Shown: positions 1-9,323, counted from the first letter of the stretch. The stretch is 64,000 bases of DNA from Nostoc sp. NIES-3756 (GCF_001548375.1 NZ_AP017296.1:383305-447304); one strand, 5' to 3'. Numbers and translations are program-made. The notes: generated from the sequence alone by a model not told the origin.

Positions 1-7
1 TAATTCT

Positions 8-1561
8 GTGCTGTCACATTTGCCAAGGCTGTACACAGCATTATTTGTCTCAAGTGCTAACGTGATTATAACAAGTGCGATCGCAACGGCTTTATTTACG
101 GGGATACGAGAATTAGGTTGGTTACAAGCGCAAGAATTATGGGCTTTTGACCAGTTTATTCAATTGCGTGGTGATGAAGGACTTGACCATCGTTTGCTAA
201 TTGTAGCTATTACTGAGGAGGATATCCAATCACAAAAGCAATGGCCATTACCTGACAGCATTATGGAGAAAGTATTAGATAAACTTGAGCAGCAGCAACC
301 GCGAGTAATTGGTTTAGATATTTATCGGGATTTTGCCATACCACCTGGTACTGCTGAGTTAAGTAAACGCTTTCAAAATAGCGATCGCATTATTGCTGTT
401 TGCAAAGTTAATGATACTTCTGGTAATCCTGGAATTGCACCGCCTCCTGGTATACCAGAAAATCGAGTGGGATTTTCGGATTTATTAGTAGATTCTGGTG
501 GTATCCTACGCCGGAATCTACTATTTCTCAATCCTCCTGTTAATAAATCAAAAGAAAACAATTTCCATATCTGCCAAAATCCCTCTGCTGATTTGTTCTC
601 CTTCAGCCTCCAGTTAGCACTAAATTACCTCAAAGTAGAAAATATCAAGCCTAAGTTGACAGCATCCCAAGAACTGCAATTAGGTTCAGTAATATTTAAA
701 CGTTTAAAATCCAATGCTGGTGGCTACCAAAATATTGATATCTCTGGCTATCAAATTTTACTTAACTATCGCTCGTCGGAGCAAATAGCGCCACAAGTAA
801 CGCTAACAGAACTTTTAACAGATAAAGTTAATCCTAATTTAATCAAGGATCGTATTGTCCTTATTGGTACTACAGCAGAGAGTGTTAAAGACCTTTTTTA
901 CACTCCTTATAGTGCTGGAAAGCAAAAAGAACAATACATGGTAGGAGTTATGATTCATGCACAAGCTGTCAGTCAAATTCTCAGCGCCGTTTTAAATAAG
1001 CGTCCTTTACTTTGGTACTGGCCAAACTGGGGTGAAACTCTCTGGATAGGTTTATGGTCATTGACGGGAGGAGCAATAGCTTGGCAAATTCGCCATCCTC
1101 TACGTTTTGGAATAATTAGTACAACAGCAATAGTTGTTTTATTCGGAATATGTTCTATTCTCTTTTACCAAGGAGCTTGGATACCTGTAATTCCTCCTTT
1201 ATTTACATTTATTACCACAGCCGGAAGTGTCGTTATAGTAGACCGATTTCATAAGTCCGGATATACAAAAACAATTTATCAACATCTCACCAATCCGTTT
1301 AAACTCAACGTTGAAATTGACCAGTCGAAAAAAGAGCGACAAGTAGCTAAGATTACCCAAACAGCATACTTTCAAGACTTACAGAAAAAAGGTAAAGAAT
1401 TGAGAACAAAAAAAGCTCCTAAATCTGGAAATATCAATTCTAATTCATCTATTGATGCAAATGAAATTACAACAAAGTCTCATACTTCTAACACAAAGCC
1501 TATCATGCAAATGAAAAATAAACATAGAAAGGAAAGTACACATGAGGAAAATACAAATTAG
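8..1561 (+). CDS. CHASE2 domain sensor protein, probably 5'-partial
   Basis: CHASE2 is an extracytoplasmic sensory domain common in cyanobacterial signalling proteins. The domain covers about residues 37-340; the segment around WAFDQFIQLRGDEG and the later VLIGTTAESVKDLFYTPYS are typical. One hydrophobic segment precedes it (about 12-33) and three follow (about 345-420), and a Lys-rich tail of about 95 residues would lie in the cytoplasm. No kinase, cyclase or phosphatase domain follows. The frame is open to the left edge of the window and the first usable codon is GTG at 8, so the real start may lie outside; many cyanobacterial relatives carry a CHAT domain before CHASE2. The last 20 bases overlap the downstream DUF928 gene, suggesting translational coupling. 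Confidence 0.85.
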   Translation: MLSHLPRLYTALFVSSANVIITSAIATALFTGIRELGWLQAQELWAFDQFIQLRGDEGLDHRLLIVAITEEDIQSQKQWPLPDSIMEKVLDKLEQQQPRVIGLDIYRDFAIPPGTAELSKRFQNSDRIIAVCKVNDTSGNPGIAPPPGIPENRVGFSDLLVDSGGILRRNLLFLNPPVNKSKENNFHICQNPSADLFSFSLQLALNYLKVENIKPKLTASQELQLGSVIFKRLKSNAGGYQNIDISGYQILLNYRSSEQIAPQVTLTELLTDKVNPNLIKDRIVLIGTTAESVKDLFYTPYSAGKQKEQYMVGVMIHAQAVSQILSAVLNKRPLLWYWPNWGETLWIGLWSLTGGAIAWQIRHPLRFGIISTTAIVVLFGICSILFYQGAWIPVIPPLFTFITTAGSVVIVDRFHKSGYTKTIYQHLTNPFKLNVEIDQSKKERQVAKITQTAYFQDLQKKGKELRTKKAPKSGNINSNSSIDANEITTKSHTSNTKPIMQMKNKHRKESTHEENTN

Positions 1562-2354
1562 TAAATATTATTACAATGTTATTCTTTCGCTTTCATTTCT
1601 CTTGTTAGAGATAACAACAACTACAGCTTTTACCCAAGTATCAACTGCTCAAAAATTACCAACTCAAAACATGACAAACACTAACAACTTAGTTTCAAAA
1701 CAAATTCGTTTTAAGCCTCCAAAGACAGGAGCGCCAACTAACCGTACAGGTGGAGCATCACGCCGGGGAGATACTTGTAATACTAATAATAAATCTCTCA
1801 AAGCTTTATTACCAGAGAACAATTTCGGATTAACAATAGAAGAATACCCAACTTTCTTTGTGTATATTCCAGCAAGTTCTGCTCATTTAATAGAGTTCGA
1901 GTTATATGAACAGGATGCTAATGAACCGCTATATAAAACAATATTTAAAGTTCCAGACGCACCTGGAATAGTCAGCTTTAGCCTGCCTAATAACCAAACC
2001 TTGCTACCTTTAGAAGTAGGTAAAAACTATCGCTGGTTCCTTTCATTGAAGTGTAATCTTCAAGATAGTTCAGAAAATTTATATGTACAAGGTTCGGTGC
2101 AGAGAATCCAACCTAATACTAATCTCATGAGACAATTAGAAAAAGCAACACCACGCGATCGCTTAAATATATATGCACAAGCTGGTATTTGGCACGATAC
2201 CCTAACAAAACTAGCCGAACTTCGTCGCGCTCATCCTGACGATAAAACTCTAGCAACCGACTGGACACAGCTTTTAGAGTCAGTCGGTCTTAATCAAGTC
2301 GCCAATGCACCAATAGTTTATTCAACTAGCGTTAAAGCTTCAGTGGCACCATAG
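1542..2354 (+). CDS. DUF928 family exported protein
   Basis: This 270-residue protein has an N-terminal hydrophobic stretch (about 10-30) consistent with a signal peptide. It then carries the RFKPPK motif near residue 60 and the body typical of DUF928, a cyanobacterial family of unknown function often found beside CHASE2/CHAT genes. A Cys near residue 80 (RRGDTC) and one near 165 could form a disulphide. The start is supported by an AAGGAAAG ribosome-binding site about 10 bases upstream and lies inside the end of the CHASE2 gene. The two genes probably act together at the cell envelope. The family call is by motif recognition; the biochemical role is unknown. Confidence 0.8.
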   Translation: MRKIQISKYYYNVILSLSFLLLEITTTTAFTQVSTAQKLPTQNMTNTNNLVSKQIRFKPPKTGAPTNRTGGASRRGDTCNTNNKSLKALLPENNFGLTIEEYPTFFVYIPASSAHLIEFELYEQDANEPLYKTIFKVPDAPGIVSFSLPNNQTLLPLEVGKNYRWFLSLKCNLQDSSENLYVQGSVQRIQPNTNLMRQLEKATPRDRLNIYAQAGIWHDTLTKLAELRRAHPDDKTLATDWTQLLESVGLNQVANAPIVYSTSVKASVAP

Positions 2355-2402
2355 ATTTCTAACACGGATGAAGTACAAATTCAATATGACTAATATTGTA
2401 GG

Positions 2403-2420
2403 GTGAGCCGAACGGCTCAC
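2403..2420 (+). terminator. Hairpin after the CHASE2-DUF928 pair
   Basis: A perfect 8-bp stem GTGAGCCG/CGGCTCAC with a two-base loop lies about 50 bases after the DUF928 stop. No strong T-run follows, so it may be a dispersed hairpin repeat that also protects the 3' end. Confidence 0.45.
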
Positions 2421-2752
2421 TCTTGCCTATTTTAGAGACTATTTATAAACTAAATCTTAAGTAGCGACTATCTTAAAATTCAAGCGATAGTTAATCAAAA
2501 AAATCAGCCAGAGGAGGTAAAAAATAGCAGCATAAAATGAGTTAGCCGTGTCATACTCATATAGAGAAAAATTAAAGTAAAACAAACATCATCTAACTTC
2601 AAGGTAAAAAAAGATCATCCTGATTATAAATAAACAGGTGTTAAATCACCAGTCATAATAGAATATCCTACATCTTGAGATGATCTGAAATTGGAGCGTC
2701 TAAGTAGCCAAGGGTAAATTTGACAGTCTCAAACATAAAATTTCGTACAAAA
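2421..2752. other. AT-rich intergenic region with an IS5-type end
   Basis: No convincing gene is visible. Positions 2435-2462 match the inverted-repeat end of the IS5-type element found at 34032 in this window. The rest is AT-rich and I see no clear promoter. Confidence 0.5.
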
Positions 2753-3600
2753 ATGCAACGCTTGTTTAAAAACTTTGATGCTCGACCCAGACTGATAATT
2801 TCTGCAGGAATTTCTTTGATGACTTGGCTGTTAATCCCAAGCGGGTTACATCTAGCTACTCAAATCCTTTGCGCCTGGAATGTGTGAACTAGCTGTTTCT
2901 TAGTTACGACGCTGGTAAAGATGCTGAAAGCTACTCCAGACAAGATGCGGCGTTATGCTCAAAATGAATATGAAGGACGCTTGATTTTGTTTGCACTCAT
3001 CATTACTGCTGCCTGTATCAGTGTCTTAGCGATCGGATTTTTACTCAATGATAAAAAAGGTATTTTGCCAATTATTTTAGCCTTACATATTATTCTCTCA
3101 ATAACTACAATTGTCAGTTCTTGGCTACTAGTGCATACACTGTTCGCACTGCAATATGCACATAGTTATTATCACAATGTCAGCCACAATGATCATGAAC
3201 AAACAAGCGGGGGACTCGATTTTCCAGATGACCGTGATCCAGACTATTGGGACTTTTTATATTTTTCTTTTGTAATTGGAATGACAAGTCAAGTATCAGA
3301 TATTCAAACAACATCATCTTATATGAGACGCTTGGCTTTAATACACGGAGTCCTGTCTTTCTTTTTTAATACTAGTATTTTGGCGATGAGTATCAATATT
3401 ATTGCATCGCTCATCTAATCAAGTAACTTGAATGTTACAAAACAGAACTGAAAAGCCTTGAAATAGCCGTATATCTAACGCCGCAATCAAATTCTTGGGA
3501 TTATTCCCTAAACGGTTGAGAAACTTACCATTTAATAATGATCGCTTGACATTTAAGACGGTCGCTACAGTAACTCTATTTTTACTTTATAAATAACCTC
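2435..3600. mobile_element. Possible mobile unit bounded by IS5-type inverted ends
   Basis: The left boundary (GAGACTATTTATAAA, from 2435) and the reverse complement of the right boundary (GAGGTTATTTATAAA, ending at 3600) match the ends of the IS5-type element at 34032-36682. No transposase remnant is visible between them; the interior holds the DUF1345 gene. The flanks (TTTA left, TTCA right) do not form a clean target duplication. The unit may be a MITE-like carrier of a passenger gene or two unrelated solo ends. Confidence 0.4.
2753..3418 (+). pseudogene. DUF1345 membrane protein gene with an in-frame TGA
   Basis: Read from ATG at 2753, the frame gives an N-terminus typical of DUF1345 (LFKNFDARPRLIISAG). 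It then meets a TGA at 2885-2887 after the motif CAWNV and continues in the same frame through KATPDKMRRYAQNE to the stop at 3418. Total length is 222 codons, matching the usual size of this family of small multi-pass membrane proteins. Relatives usually have Gly at about this place, so a single GGA to TGA change would explain it. The downstream part alone could start at ATG 2921 (165 residues) with four hydrophobic segments, but it would lack the first helix. Function of the family is unknown. A sequencing error is an alternative. Confidence 0.75.
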
Positions 3601-3951
3601 TTCATTACATAATCTGACTTTTTCTGACTTTTAGTAACCTAGTTGAATAAACTCAATGTACAGCTTACGACAAAATCCATTACTACGTCTGACTTTTTCA
3701 TGCTGTAAAAACTGAATAGTTGCTTTAAATTTAGAACATCAAGTTAAATCAAATCTTTCAGAAAACATTTAACTGTTCAGAAAAACTAGTTACAGAAATA
3801 TAGAGATATGCGTAAAGTTGGTTTTAATTATTGATAAATAAAAAGTCTATATCAAGGTACTGGTAACTCTCAAACTCTAAACAGTTGACATGATTTTTAT
3901 CAAAGATTGATTAAGTAAAAGTAATAAATCAAGTATATACAGGAGAATGAC
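3419..3951. other. Intergenic region upstream of the EthD cluster
   Basis: This 533-base stretch has no convincing gene. It contains the right IS5-type end (up to 3600), three loose copies of TCTGACTTTT between 3610 and 3700, and the ribosome-binding site AGGAGAA just before 3952. The promoter of the following cluster must lie here, but I cannot place it. Confidence 0.5.
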
Positions 3952-4311
3952 ATGGCATACAAAAATGCTGTTTTAGACGATAAAAATCTTCAAGATGGTT
4001 TAAAACAAATTAACAGTAAATTTGGTGATTTTTGCACTCGTGTAGCAGGTGAAGCTTGGGGTCTACCCTTAATTGACCAAAAAACAAAAGCCCTAATTAC
4101 GATCGCAGTTGATGTTGTCAACCAAGACCAAGTAGGCCCCGGTAGTCCTTTTGCTGCTCATGTAAATATGGCTCTCCAGCAAGGGGCAACCTACGCAGAG
4201 ATAGAAGAATTGCTGTTATTTATGTGTGTTTACGCTGGCTTTAATAAAGTGGCTGGTTGTTTTGGCGCTCTCAATGAAATTTTCAGTAAATGGGAAGTGG
4301 GGAGTAATTAA
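3952..4311 (+). CDS. Carboxymuconolactone decarboxylase-like protein
   Basis: The 119-residue protein has the all-helical fold signature of the CMD/AhpD superfamily: conserved helix with KTKALITIAVDV (about 44-55), then AAHVNMALQQGAT with the conserved His (about 67-79) and the EEIEELLLF-type helix near residue 84. The CxxC pair of peroxidase-type AhpD proteins is absent, so a decarboxylase- or scaffold-like role is more likely than disulphide peroxidase activity. The substrate is unknown. The start has an excellent AGGAGAA ribosome-binding site. It is the first gene of the collinear cluster, 64 bases ahead of the first EthD gene, so it probably acts on the same pathway. Confidence 0.8.
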   Translation: MAYKNAVLDDKNLQDGLKQINSKFGDFCTRVAGEAWGLPLIDQKTKALITIAVDVVNQDQVGPGSPFAAHVNMALQQGATYAEIEELLLFMCVYAGFNKVAGCFGALNEIFSKWEVGSN

Positions 4312-4335
4312 TTCAAAATTCAAAATTCAAAATTA
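4311..4335 (+). repeat. Short tandem heptamer repeat (ATTCAAA)
   Basis: About three and a half copies of ATTCAAA fill the gap after the CMD-like gene. Such short tandem repeats are common between genes in heterocystous cyanobacteria, and the same unit recurs at 10101-10123. Confidence 0.75.
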
Positions 4336-4375
4336 AAGGCCTATGCCTCCTGACAACTGACAACCTTTAACCAAA

Positions 4376-5932
4376 ATGTTTACAACTATCGAAAAAGCTA
4401 ATTATGCTAACCGCGATCAAAAAGGTAAAGTAGCCTTCTATGTTCTATTGTGGAAACGCAAAGGAATTTCTTCAGAACTTTTTTACGATTATTGGCGAGA
4501 TGTGCATGGGCCGGTTTGCGCTCGGTTGCCTGGACAATATCAATATTGGCAGTTTCACTTGGCAGAAAATGAGGGTGGACTTTGGCCGACTATTAACGGT
4601 ATCGAATACATTTGTCCCAACGCATCGCAATTTAATGGCGTTGCCGAATTAACCTTTGAGTCAGAAGCCGATCGCGATTTATGGTTTAAATCTGCCGCCA
4701 TTCTCATGGATGACGAGCATAACATATTCAGTAAGGCGATCGGTTATAACACTAGTTCTGGCAACTCCATAACCTATGTTGATCGCATACCTGTAGGTGA
4801 ACCCAACGGCAACCAAGGCATAATTAAATTCCACGTCATGGTGAAAAAAGCCGATGTCGTGAGTGTAGGAGCTTTTCGCCGCTACATGACGGAAACCTTT
4901 GCACCAGCCGTTGTCAAAAGTGATTCTGTCCTCAAGTTTCGCCTGCATTTGTTTGAGGAAGTCGATAATTCCCGTCCTGATGCGGCTGGAGTATCTCATT
5001 ATGAAGCCCCAGAACAACAGTATCAAGCAGCTTTTGAAATAGCTTTCGCCAACCCTCTGGAAATGGAAACATTTTTTGCTTCCAAAGAATACGCTAAGGC
5101 TGTGAAAAACCAAGCTCAATATGTGCAACGGCTTCTACCCTTTCCCGAACATGCTGCTTACACCTTTGTTTACGACGGCAAAATCACCCTAGCTGGACAG
5201 AGGAGTTCTACAGTTGCCGAACTGATTGTCAGCATTGGCGCAACCAATCAATTAAAACAGGACGTAGCTACTTTAATGCAGGAACAAAAAGCGATCGCCC
5301 GCACCACAGCACCAGAAGCGATCGCCCACACCAATGGTAACGGACAGCAATCAACCAACCACTTCATTCATCAACGCAGCAATTACTACAAAGATTTAGC
5401 CGCAGATTATTCTCGTCCTGGGTTAGTGAGTCCTTACATAGCTAAAAAACTCATCGAGGATGCGGAAAAGTTTTGGGCAATGAAAGAAGCAACTTTGCCC
5501 GAAATTAGCCCCTACTACACCCTAGAACAAATCGAACGAGAAAACAAAGAATGGTGGCCTACCCATTGCGAGGCATTAAGACAAGGACGAGGCGACATAT
5601 TAACCGGAGAATATCGTGAGGAATTGGTTTATTTTTGCCAAGACGGCCCCTATCAAGGCTTAGAACAGCAAAAAGAGCGTGAAAAACATTGGTGGGCATT
5701 AATAGCCCAACCAGGTGTCACCATGTGCTGGCCAATTGTCATGTTTCACGGTGAAGTTACTTTCTTTGAATGGAAGTGTGTAGATGATGCCACCAATGAA
5801 ACCCTAGCCAAAGGAAACGTGACTTGGATGCGACGCGGACACAGAGGCGGATGTTATTTGAAAACTGAACAACTCACCTTTTACCGCGATGTATTTGCCC
5901 CAAGTGGATTACTCAAGTTGATTACTACTTAA
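4376..5932 (+). CDS. EthD-domain protein with C-terminal SnoaL-like domain
   Basis: The 518-residue protein has two EthD-type ferredoxin-like modules, at about 17-130 (motif YWRDVHGPVCARLPG) and about 150-275 (motif AFRRYMTETFAPAVV). EthD domains are small-molecule enzyme modules seen in ether degradation and in aromatic/polyketide tailoring. After a low-complexity linker (about 285-340) comes a domain of about 170 residues rich in Trp/Tyr that resembles the SnoaL/NTF2 cone fold. No signal peptide is present, so it is cytoplasmic. It is closely related to the N-terminal half of the next gene, 25 bases downstream, which looks like a tandem duplication with different C-terminal fusions. The substrate cannot be read from sequence. 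Confidence 0.75.
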   Translation: MFTTIEKANYANRDQKGKVAFYVLLWKRKGISSELFYDYWRDVHGPVCARLPGQYQYWQFHLAENEGGLWPTINGIEYICPNASQFNGVAELTFESEADRDLWFKSAAILMDDEHNIFSKAIGYNTSSGNSITYVDRIPVGEPNGNQGIIKFHVMVKKADVVSVGAFRRYMTETFAPAVVKSDSVLKFRLHLFEEVDNSRPDAAGVSHYEAPEQQYQAAFEIAFANPLEMETFFASKEYAKAVKNQAQYVQRLLPFPEHAAYTFVYDGKITLAGQRSSTVAELIVSIGATNQLKQDVATLMQEQKAIARTTAPEAIAHTNGNGQQSTNHFIHQRSNYYKDLAADYSRPGLVSPYIAKKLIEDAEKFWAMKEATLPEISPYYTLEQIERENKEWWPTHCEALRQGRGDILTGEYREELVYFCQDGPYQGLEQQKEREKHWWALIAQPGVTMCWPIVMFHGEVTFFEWKCVDDATNETLAKGNVTWMRRGHRGGCYLKTEQLTFYRDVFAPSGLLKLITT

Positions 5933-5957
5933 ACAAAACCTCTAACCCTAAAAACAT

Positions 5958-8030
5958 ATGATATCTGCAATACAACAACCAGATTACGCCACCCGCGATC
6001 GCCAAGGTAAAATCGCCTTCTACGTCCTCCTCTGGAAGCGCAAAGGCATATCTGTAGAACTATTCCAACAATATTGGCGCAATGTCCACGGCCCACTTTG
6101 CGCCCGGCTTCCCGGACAACATCAATACTGGCAATTTCATCTAGCCCCCAATGATGGCGGTATCTGGCCTGCTGTTGATGGCATCGATTATACCTGTCCT
6201 GCAACAGAACAATTTCACGGCATTGCCGAATTAACCTTTACCACAGAAGCCGAACTTCAGGCATATAAAGATGCGTTTAGCATCCTCATGGCGGACGAAC
6301 ACAACTTATTTAGTAAAGCGATCGCCTACACTACAACTTCTGGCAATTCTCAAACCTATATCGATCGCATCCCCACAGGTGAACCCAACGGTGAACTTGA
6401 TGTAATTAAGTTCCACGTTCTGGTGAAAAAAGCTGAATTGGTCAGTGTAGGGGCTTTCCGCAGATATATCACAGAAAGCTTTGCACCTGCGATCGTCAAA
6501 AGCGATTCTGTCCTCAAGTTCCGCCTACATTTGCTAGAAGAAGTAGACAATTCCCGCCCTGATGACGATGGGGTATGTCGTTACGAACCTGTAGAAAATC
6601 AGTATCAAGCAGCATTTGAAATTGCCTTTGCCAATCCTCTGGAAATGGAGAGATTCTTTGCTTCCAAGCAATACGCCAAGGCTGTCAAAGACCAAGCCAG
6701 ATATATAGAACGCTTATATCCATTCCCAGAACGTGCGGCTTACACCTTTGTCTATGACGGTGAACCAACCCTCGCCGGACAGCGTAGCTCGAATGTAGCA
6801 GAACTCATCGCCAAAATAGGCGCAACTAATCAACTCCAACAGAATATCACCTCCTTATTCGCCACAACCCAAGAGGAAAATGACATGACTAAGCAAAATG
6901 GCAGTAACGGTAAAACATTAACCGCTACAGCCGCAGTCCCAGCCATCATCTCTACATCACAAGACCTAACATCACACAGAATCCACTCCACATATAGCAG
7001 TCCCGTTCATGCTTCCTTCGCCACTGTTTGGCAGATGATGTTAGATAAGGTGGAAAATCCAGGGCGTTATAATCCCGTAGCTTGTGATTATCAAATTCTG
7101 GAGAGATACAGCAACGGAGTATTGCGCCAGATGAAGGCTGCTAACATGACAGTCAAGGAAATCATCACCTGGAACGAGAATACCGGAGAAATTAAACATA
7201 CATTAGTTGATAATCCATTTTTCGTAGGCGAAGCAATTAACGGCGTTTACAAAACTGAAAACGGTTCGCTTGTATTAACTTACACCGTAAATTGGGAACC
7301 GTACAATCAAGAAGGGCGGAAAATTGCTCAAGAAATTCGCACTAAGATTAGCCAAGCAGTAGAACAAGCTGTCCTCAAGGGTGTAAGTATCGCTGAACAG
7401 CAAGAAGCACAAGCATCACCTAGAATTGCTTATGGTACTCAACCAATCCCCGATCAATTCCCCGGAACCATCTCCGAGTTAGCATTGCGCTTGTTCGCCA
7501 GAGGCGAGTCCTTTGATTCCCACGGATTCAGTGAGTTATTTACTGAAACACCAGTGTATCAGTTCGGTAACTATGCACCCTGCCTAACCAAAGCAGAAAT
7601 TCAACAATCTACAGCCGCCTTCTTTAGCCAAATTGCCGCACTCTACCACGATATTAAAATGCTGTGGGAAGTAGGAAATACACTTTTCCTAGAAATGGAT
7701 GTAATTTACTGGCGTAAAGATGGTTCTGTCGTGTCGCTTCCTTGCTTCGATGTCTTCCGCGTTGAGGGTGGTAAATTCTCAGAACTGCGGATTTTCATGG
7801 ATGCGAATCCTGTAGGTGATGCAACTATTCCTGTTTCCTCCACATCTTCGGTATTTACAGGTAGCCAAGGTAATAGATTAGCCACATCATCAGACTTGAT
7901 GAAGAAATTCTTTGCCGAACATCCAGAAGCGAAAACTAGAATAGCTAATGGCTTTACTCCCAAATGGGCGATCGCTGGCCCCAGATGGCCAATAAATGGG
8001 ACATCCATCAAGGGTTTACCACTGCGATAA
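5958..8030 (+). CDS. EthD - SRPBCC - SnoaL-like fusion protein
   Basis: The 690-residue protein starts with the same tandem EthD modules as its upstream neighbour (about 17-280). A polar linker leads to an SRPBCC/START-type ligand-binding domain (about 335-470, beginning at SSPVHASFATVWQMM), resembling the DUF1857 type. A SnoaL-like domain follows (about 485-610, with WEVGNTLFLEMDVIYWR). A short tail ends in a Trp/Pro-rich segment (FTPKWAIAGPRWP). All these folds are small hydrophobic ligand or polyketide-like cyclase folds, so one polypeptide may bind and process an intermediate through several steps. This combination is unusual. Cytoplasmic, no signal peptide. Domain boundaries are approximate and no reaction is assigned. 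Confidence 0.75.
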   Translation: MISAIQQPDYATRDRQGKIAFYVLLWKRKGISVELFQQYWRNVHGPLCARLPGQHQYWQFHLAPNDGGIWPAVDGIDYTCPATEQFHGIAELTFTTEAELQAYKDAFSILMADEHNLFSKAIAYTTTSGNSQTYIDRIPTGEPNGELDVIKFHVLVKKAELVSVGAFRRYITESFAPAIVKSDSVLKFRLHLLEEVDNSRPDDDGVCRYEPVENQYQAAFEIAFANPLEMERFFASKQYAKAVKDQARYIERLYPFPERAAYTFVYDGEPTLAGQRSSNVAELIAKIGATNQLQQNITSLFATTQEENDMTKQNGSNGKTLTATAAVPAIISTSQDLTSHRIHSTYSSPVHASFATVWQMMLDKVENPGRYNPVACDYQILERYSNGVLRQMKAANMTVKEIITWNENTGEIKHTLVDNPFFVGEAINGVYKTENGSLVLTYTVNWEPYNQEGRKIAQEIRTKISQAVEQAVLKGVSIAEQQEAQASPRIAYGTQPIPDQFPGTISELALRLFARGESFDSHGFSELFTETPVYQFGNYAPCLTKAEIQQSTAAFFSQIAALYHDIKMLWEVGNTLFLEMDVIYWRKDGSVVSLPCFDVFRVEGGKFSELRIFMDANPVGDATIPVSSTSSVFTGSQGNRLATSSDLMKKFFAEHPEAKTRIANGFTPKWAIAGPRWPINGTSIKGLPLR

Positions 8031-8047
8031 ACCTTGGGTTAGTAGTA

Positions 8048-8061
8048 AGCACTTTAGTGCT
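8048..8061 (+). terminator. Short hairpin after the EthD genes
   Basis: AGCACT/AGTGCT form a perfect 6-bp stem with a two-base loop, nested in a wider GTAGTAAG...CTTACTAC inverted repeat. It resembles dispersed cyanobacterial hairpins and lacks a T-run, so termination is uncertain. Confidence 0.35.
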
Positions 8062-8123
8062 GGGGAAATGAGGAATAAAGTCCTTACTACAAACAAATTA
8101 ACTAGATGATATTGGTATAACTC

Positions 8124-9188
8124 ATGTACACCTACGGCAGAAAACAGGGTTGTCGCATTAGCCTGGATTACACATATAAGGGAATGCAGATTGCATACTT
8201 AGAAAATGATTTGCTCAGAGTAGGTTTGTTACTAGAAAAAGGTGCGTCCATTTTTGAATTTACCTACAAGCCCTGCGATCTAGACTTTATGTGGCAATCA
8301 CCCATTCCTTTACAACGCCCTTTTGTCGCCACCAGTGCGTTGCCTGAAGGAAGCTTCCATGATTACTACTACGGTGGTTGGCAAGAAATACTACCGTCGG
8401 CTGGGTGGGCAAAGGAACCCTACATGGGGACTTATCAAGGCTTACACGGTGAAGTTGCCCTCTTACCTTTCGAGGCAGTGATCGCACAAGACACTCCAGA
8501 GCTTGTTACTTTAAATACACACACCCGCCTTTACCGTTCACCCTTAGTTCTTGAGCGGAAAATGTCTCTCAAACGCGGGATAGCAGGCTTATTCATCCAC
8601 GAACGCCTATACAACGAGTCAACTGGAGAATTTGCTGTTATGTGGGGACATCACCCTGCGATCGGCGAACCCTTCTTAGATGATAGCTGCATAGTCCAAA
8701 CCCCAGCCGCCAAAGTCGACGTTATGGCATATCACCAAAATGGGTTATGGGAACCAGGTGGTGACTATGATTTCCCCAAGGTAAAGAATCGGCGCACTGC
8801 ACAAATGCAAGATATAACGCAGATTTTACCTAAAGATACTAAGTCAGTTGATGTAGTCTTCTTCAAAGAATTAACCGAAGGTTGGTACGGACTAACGAAT
8901 CAAAGATTGGGTGTAGGCTTCGGTATGGCTTGGGACAAAGAGTTATTTAAGTATCTTTGGATGTGGCAAGTTTACGGTGGACACACCGATTATCCCTGGT
9001 ATGGACGCACATATAATTGCAGCCTCGAACCATTCACAAGTTATCCACCGACTGGTGTAAAAAACGCAGTAGAAAACGGCACAGCCTTAATTCTCAAGCC
9101 AGGGGAAGTAATCGAAACAGAATTAGTCGCTGTAGCTTATCAAGGCGAAGGAATAAATCGAATTAATCGTAATGGCTTGGTGGAGTAG
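8124..9188 (+). CDS. DUF4432/aldose 1-epimerase-like protein
   Basis: The 354-residue protein has the beta-sandwich signature of galactose-mutarotase-like enzymes, best fitting DUF4432. Visible features are the N-terminal strand motif LLEKGASIFEFTYK, the YYGGWQEILPSAG segment (about 75-90), MWGHHPAIGEPF (about 172-183) and a late segment HTDYPWYGRTYNCSLEP. The paired His in GHH is the likely acid/base region. Family members bind sugar rings and some interconvert anomers. A sugar or glycoside substrate fits with the AGE epimerase later in the cluster. No signal peptide. The start has no strong ribosome-binding site. The exact reaction is unknown. Confidence 0.75.
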   Translation: MYTYGRKQGCRISLDYTYKGMQIAYLENDLLRVGLLLEKGASIFEFTYKPCDLDFMWQSPIPLQRPFVATSALPEGSFHDYYYGGWQEILPSAGWAKEPYMGTYQGLHGEVALLPFEAVIAQDTPELVTLNTHTRLYRSPLVLERKMSLKRGIAGLFIHERLYNESTGEFAVMWGHHPAIGEPFLDDSCIVQTPAAKVDVMAYHQNGLWEPGGDYDFPKVKNRRTAQMQDITQILPKDTKSVDVVFFKELTEGWYGLTNQRLGVGFGMAWDKELFKYLWMWQVYGGHTDYPWYGRTYNCSLEPFTSYPPTGVKNAVENGTALILKPGEVIETELVAVAYQGEGINRINRNGLVE

Positions 9189-9202
9189 TAACCCACCCCT
9201 AG

Positions 9203-9218
9203 CCCCTCCCAGGAGGGG
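9203..9218 (+). terminator. GC-rich hairpin after the epimerase-like gene
   Basis: CCCCTCC/GGAGGGG form a perfect 7-bp stem with a two-base loop just after the stop codon. There is no long T-run. Confidence 0.4.
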
Positions 9219-9236
9219 AAAGCGAGAAAAACTATT

Positions 9237-9312
9237 GACTGTTGACTAATAACTAATAACTAATAACTAATAACTAATAACTAATAACTAATGACTAATG
9301 ACTAATGACTAA
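9237..9312 (+). repeat. Short tandem heptamer repeat (CTAATAA/CTAATGA)
   Basis: About ten consecutive copies of a 7-base unit (CTAATAA, changing to CTAATGA in the last copies) fill the gap before the SDR gene and stop at its AAGGAG ribosome-binding site. This is a typical cyanobacterial short tandem repeat. Confidence 0.85.
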
Positions 9313-9323
9313 GGAGTATTAAT

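Noticed and set aside
4679..5128. 149-codon minus-strand frame inside the first EthD gene
   Set aside because: It is an antisense shadow of a well-supported gene and has no family signature.
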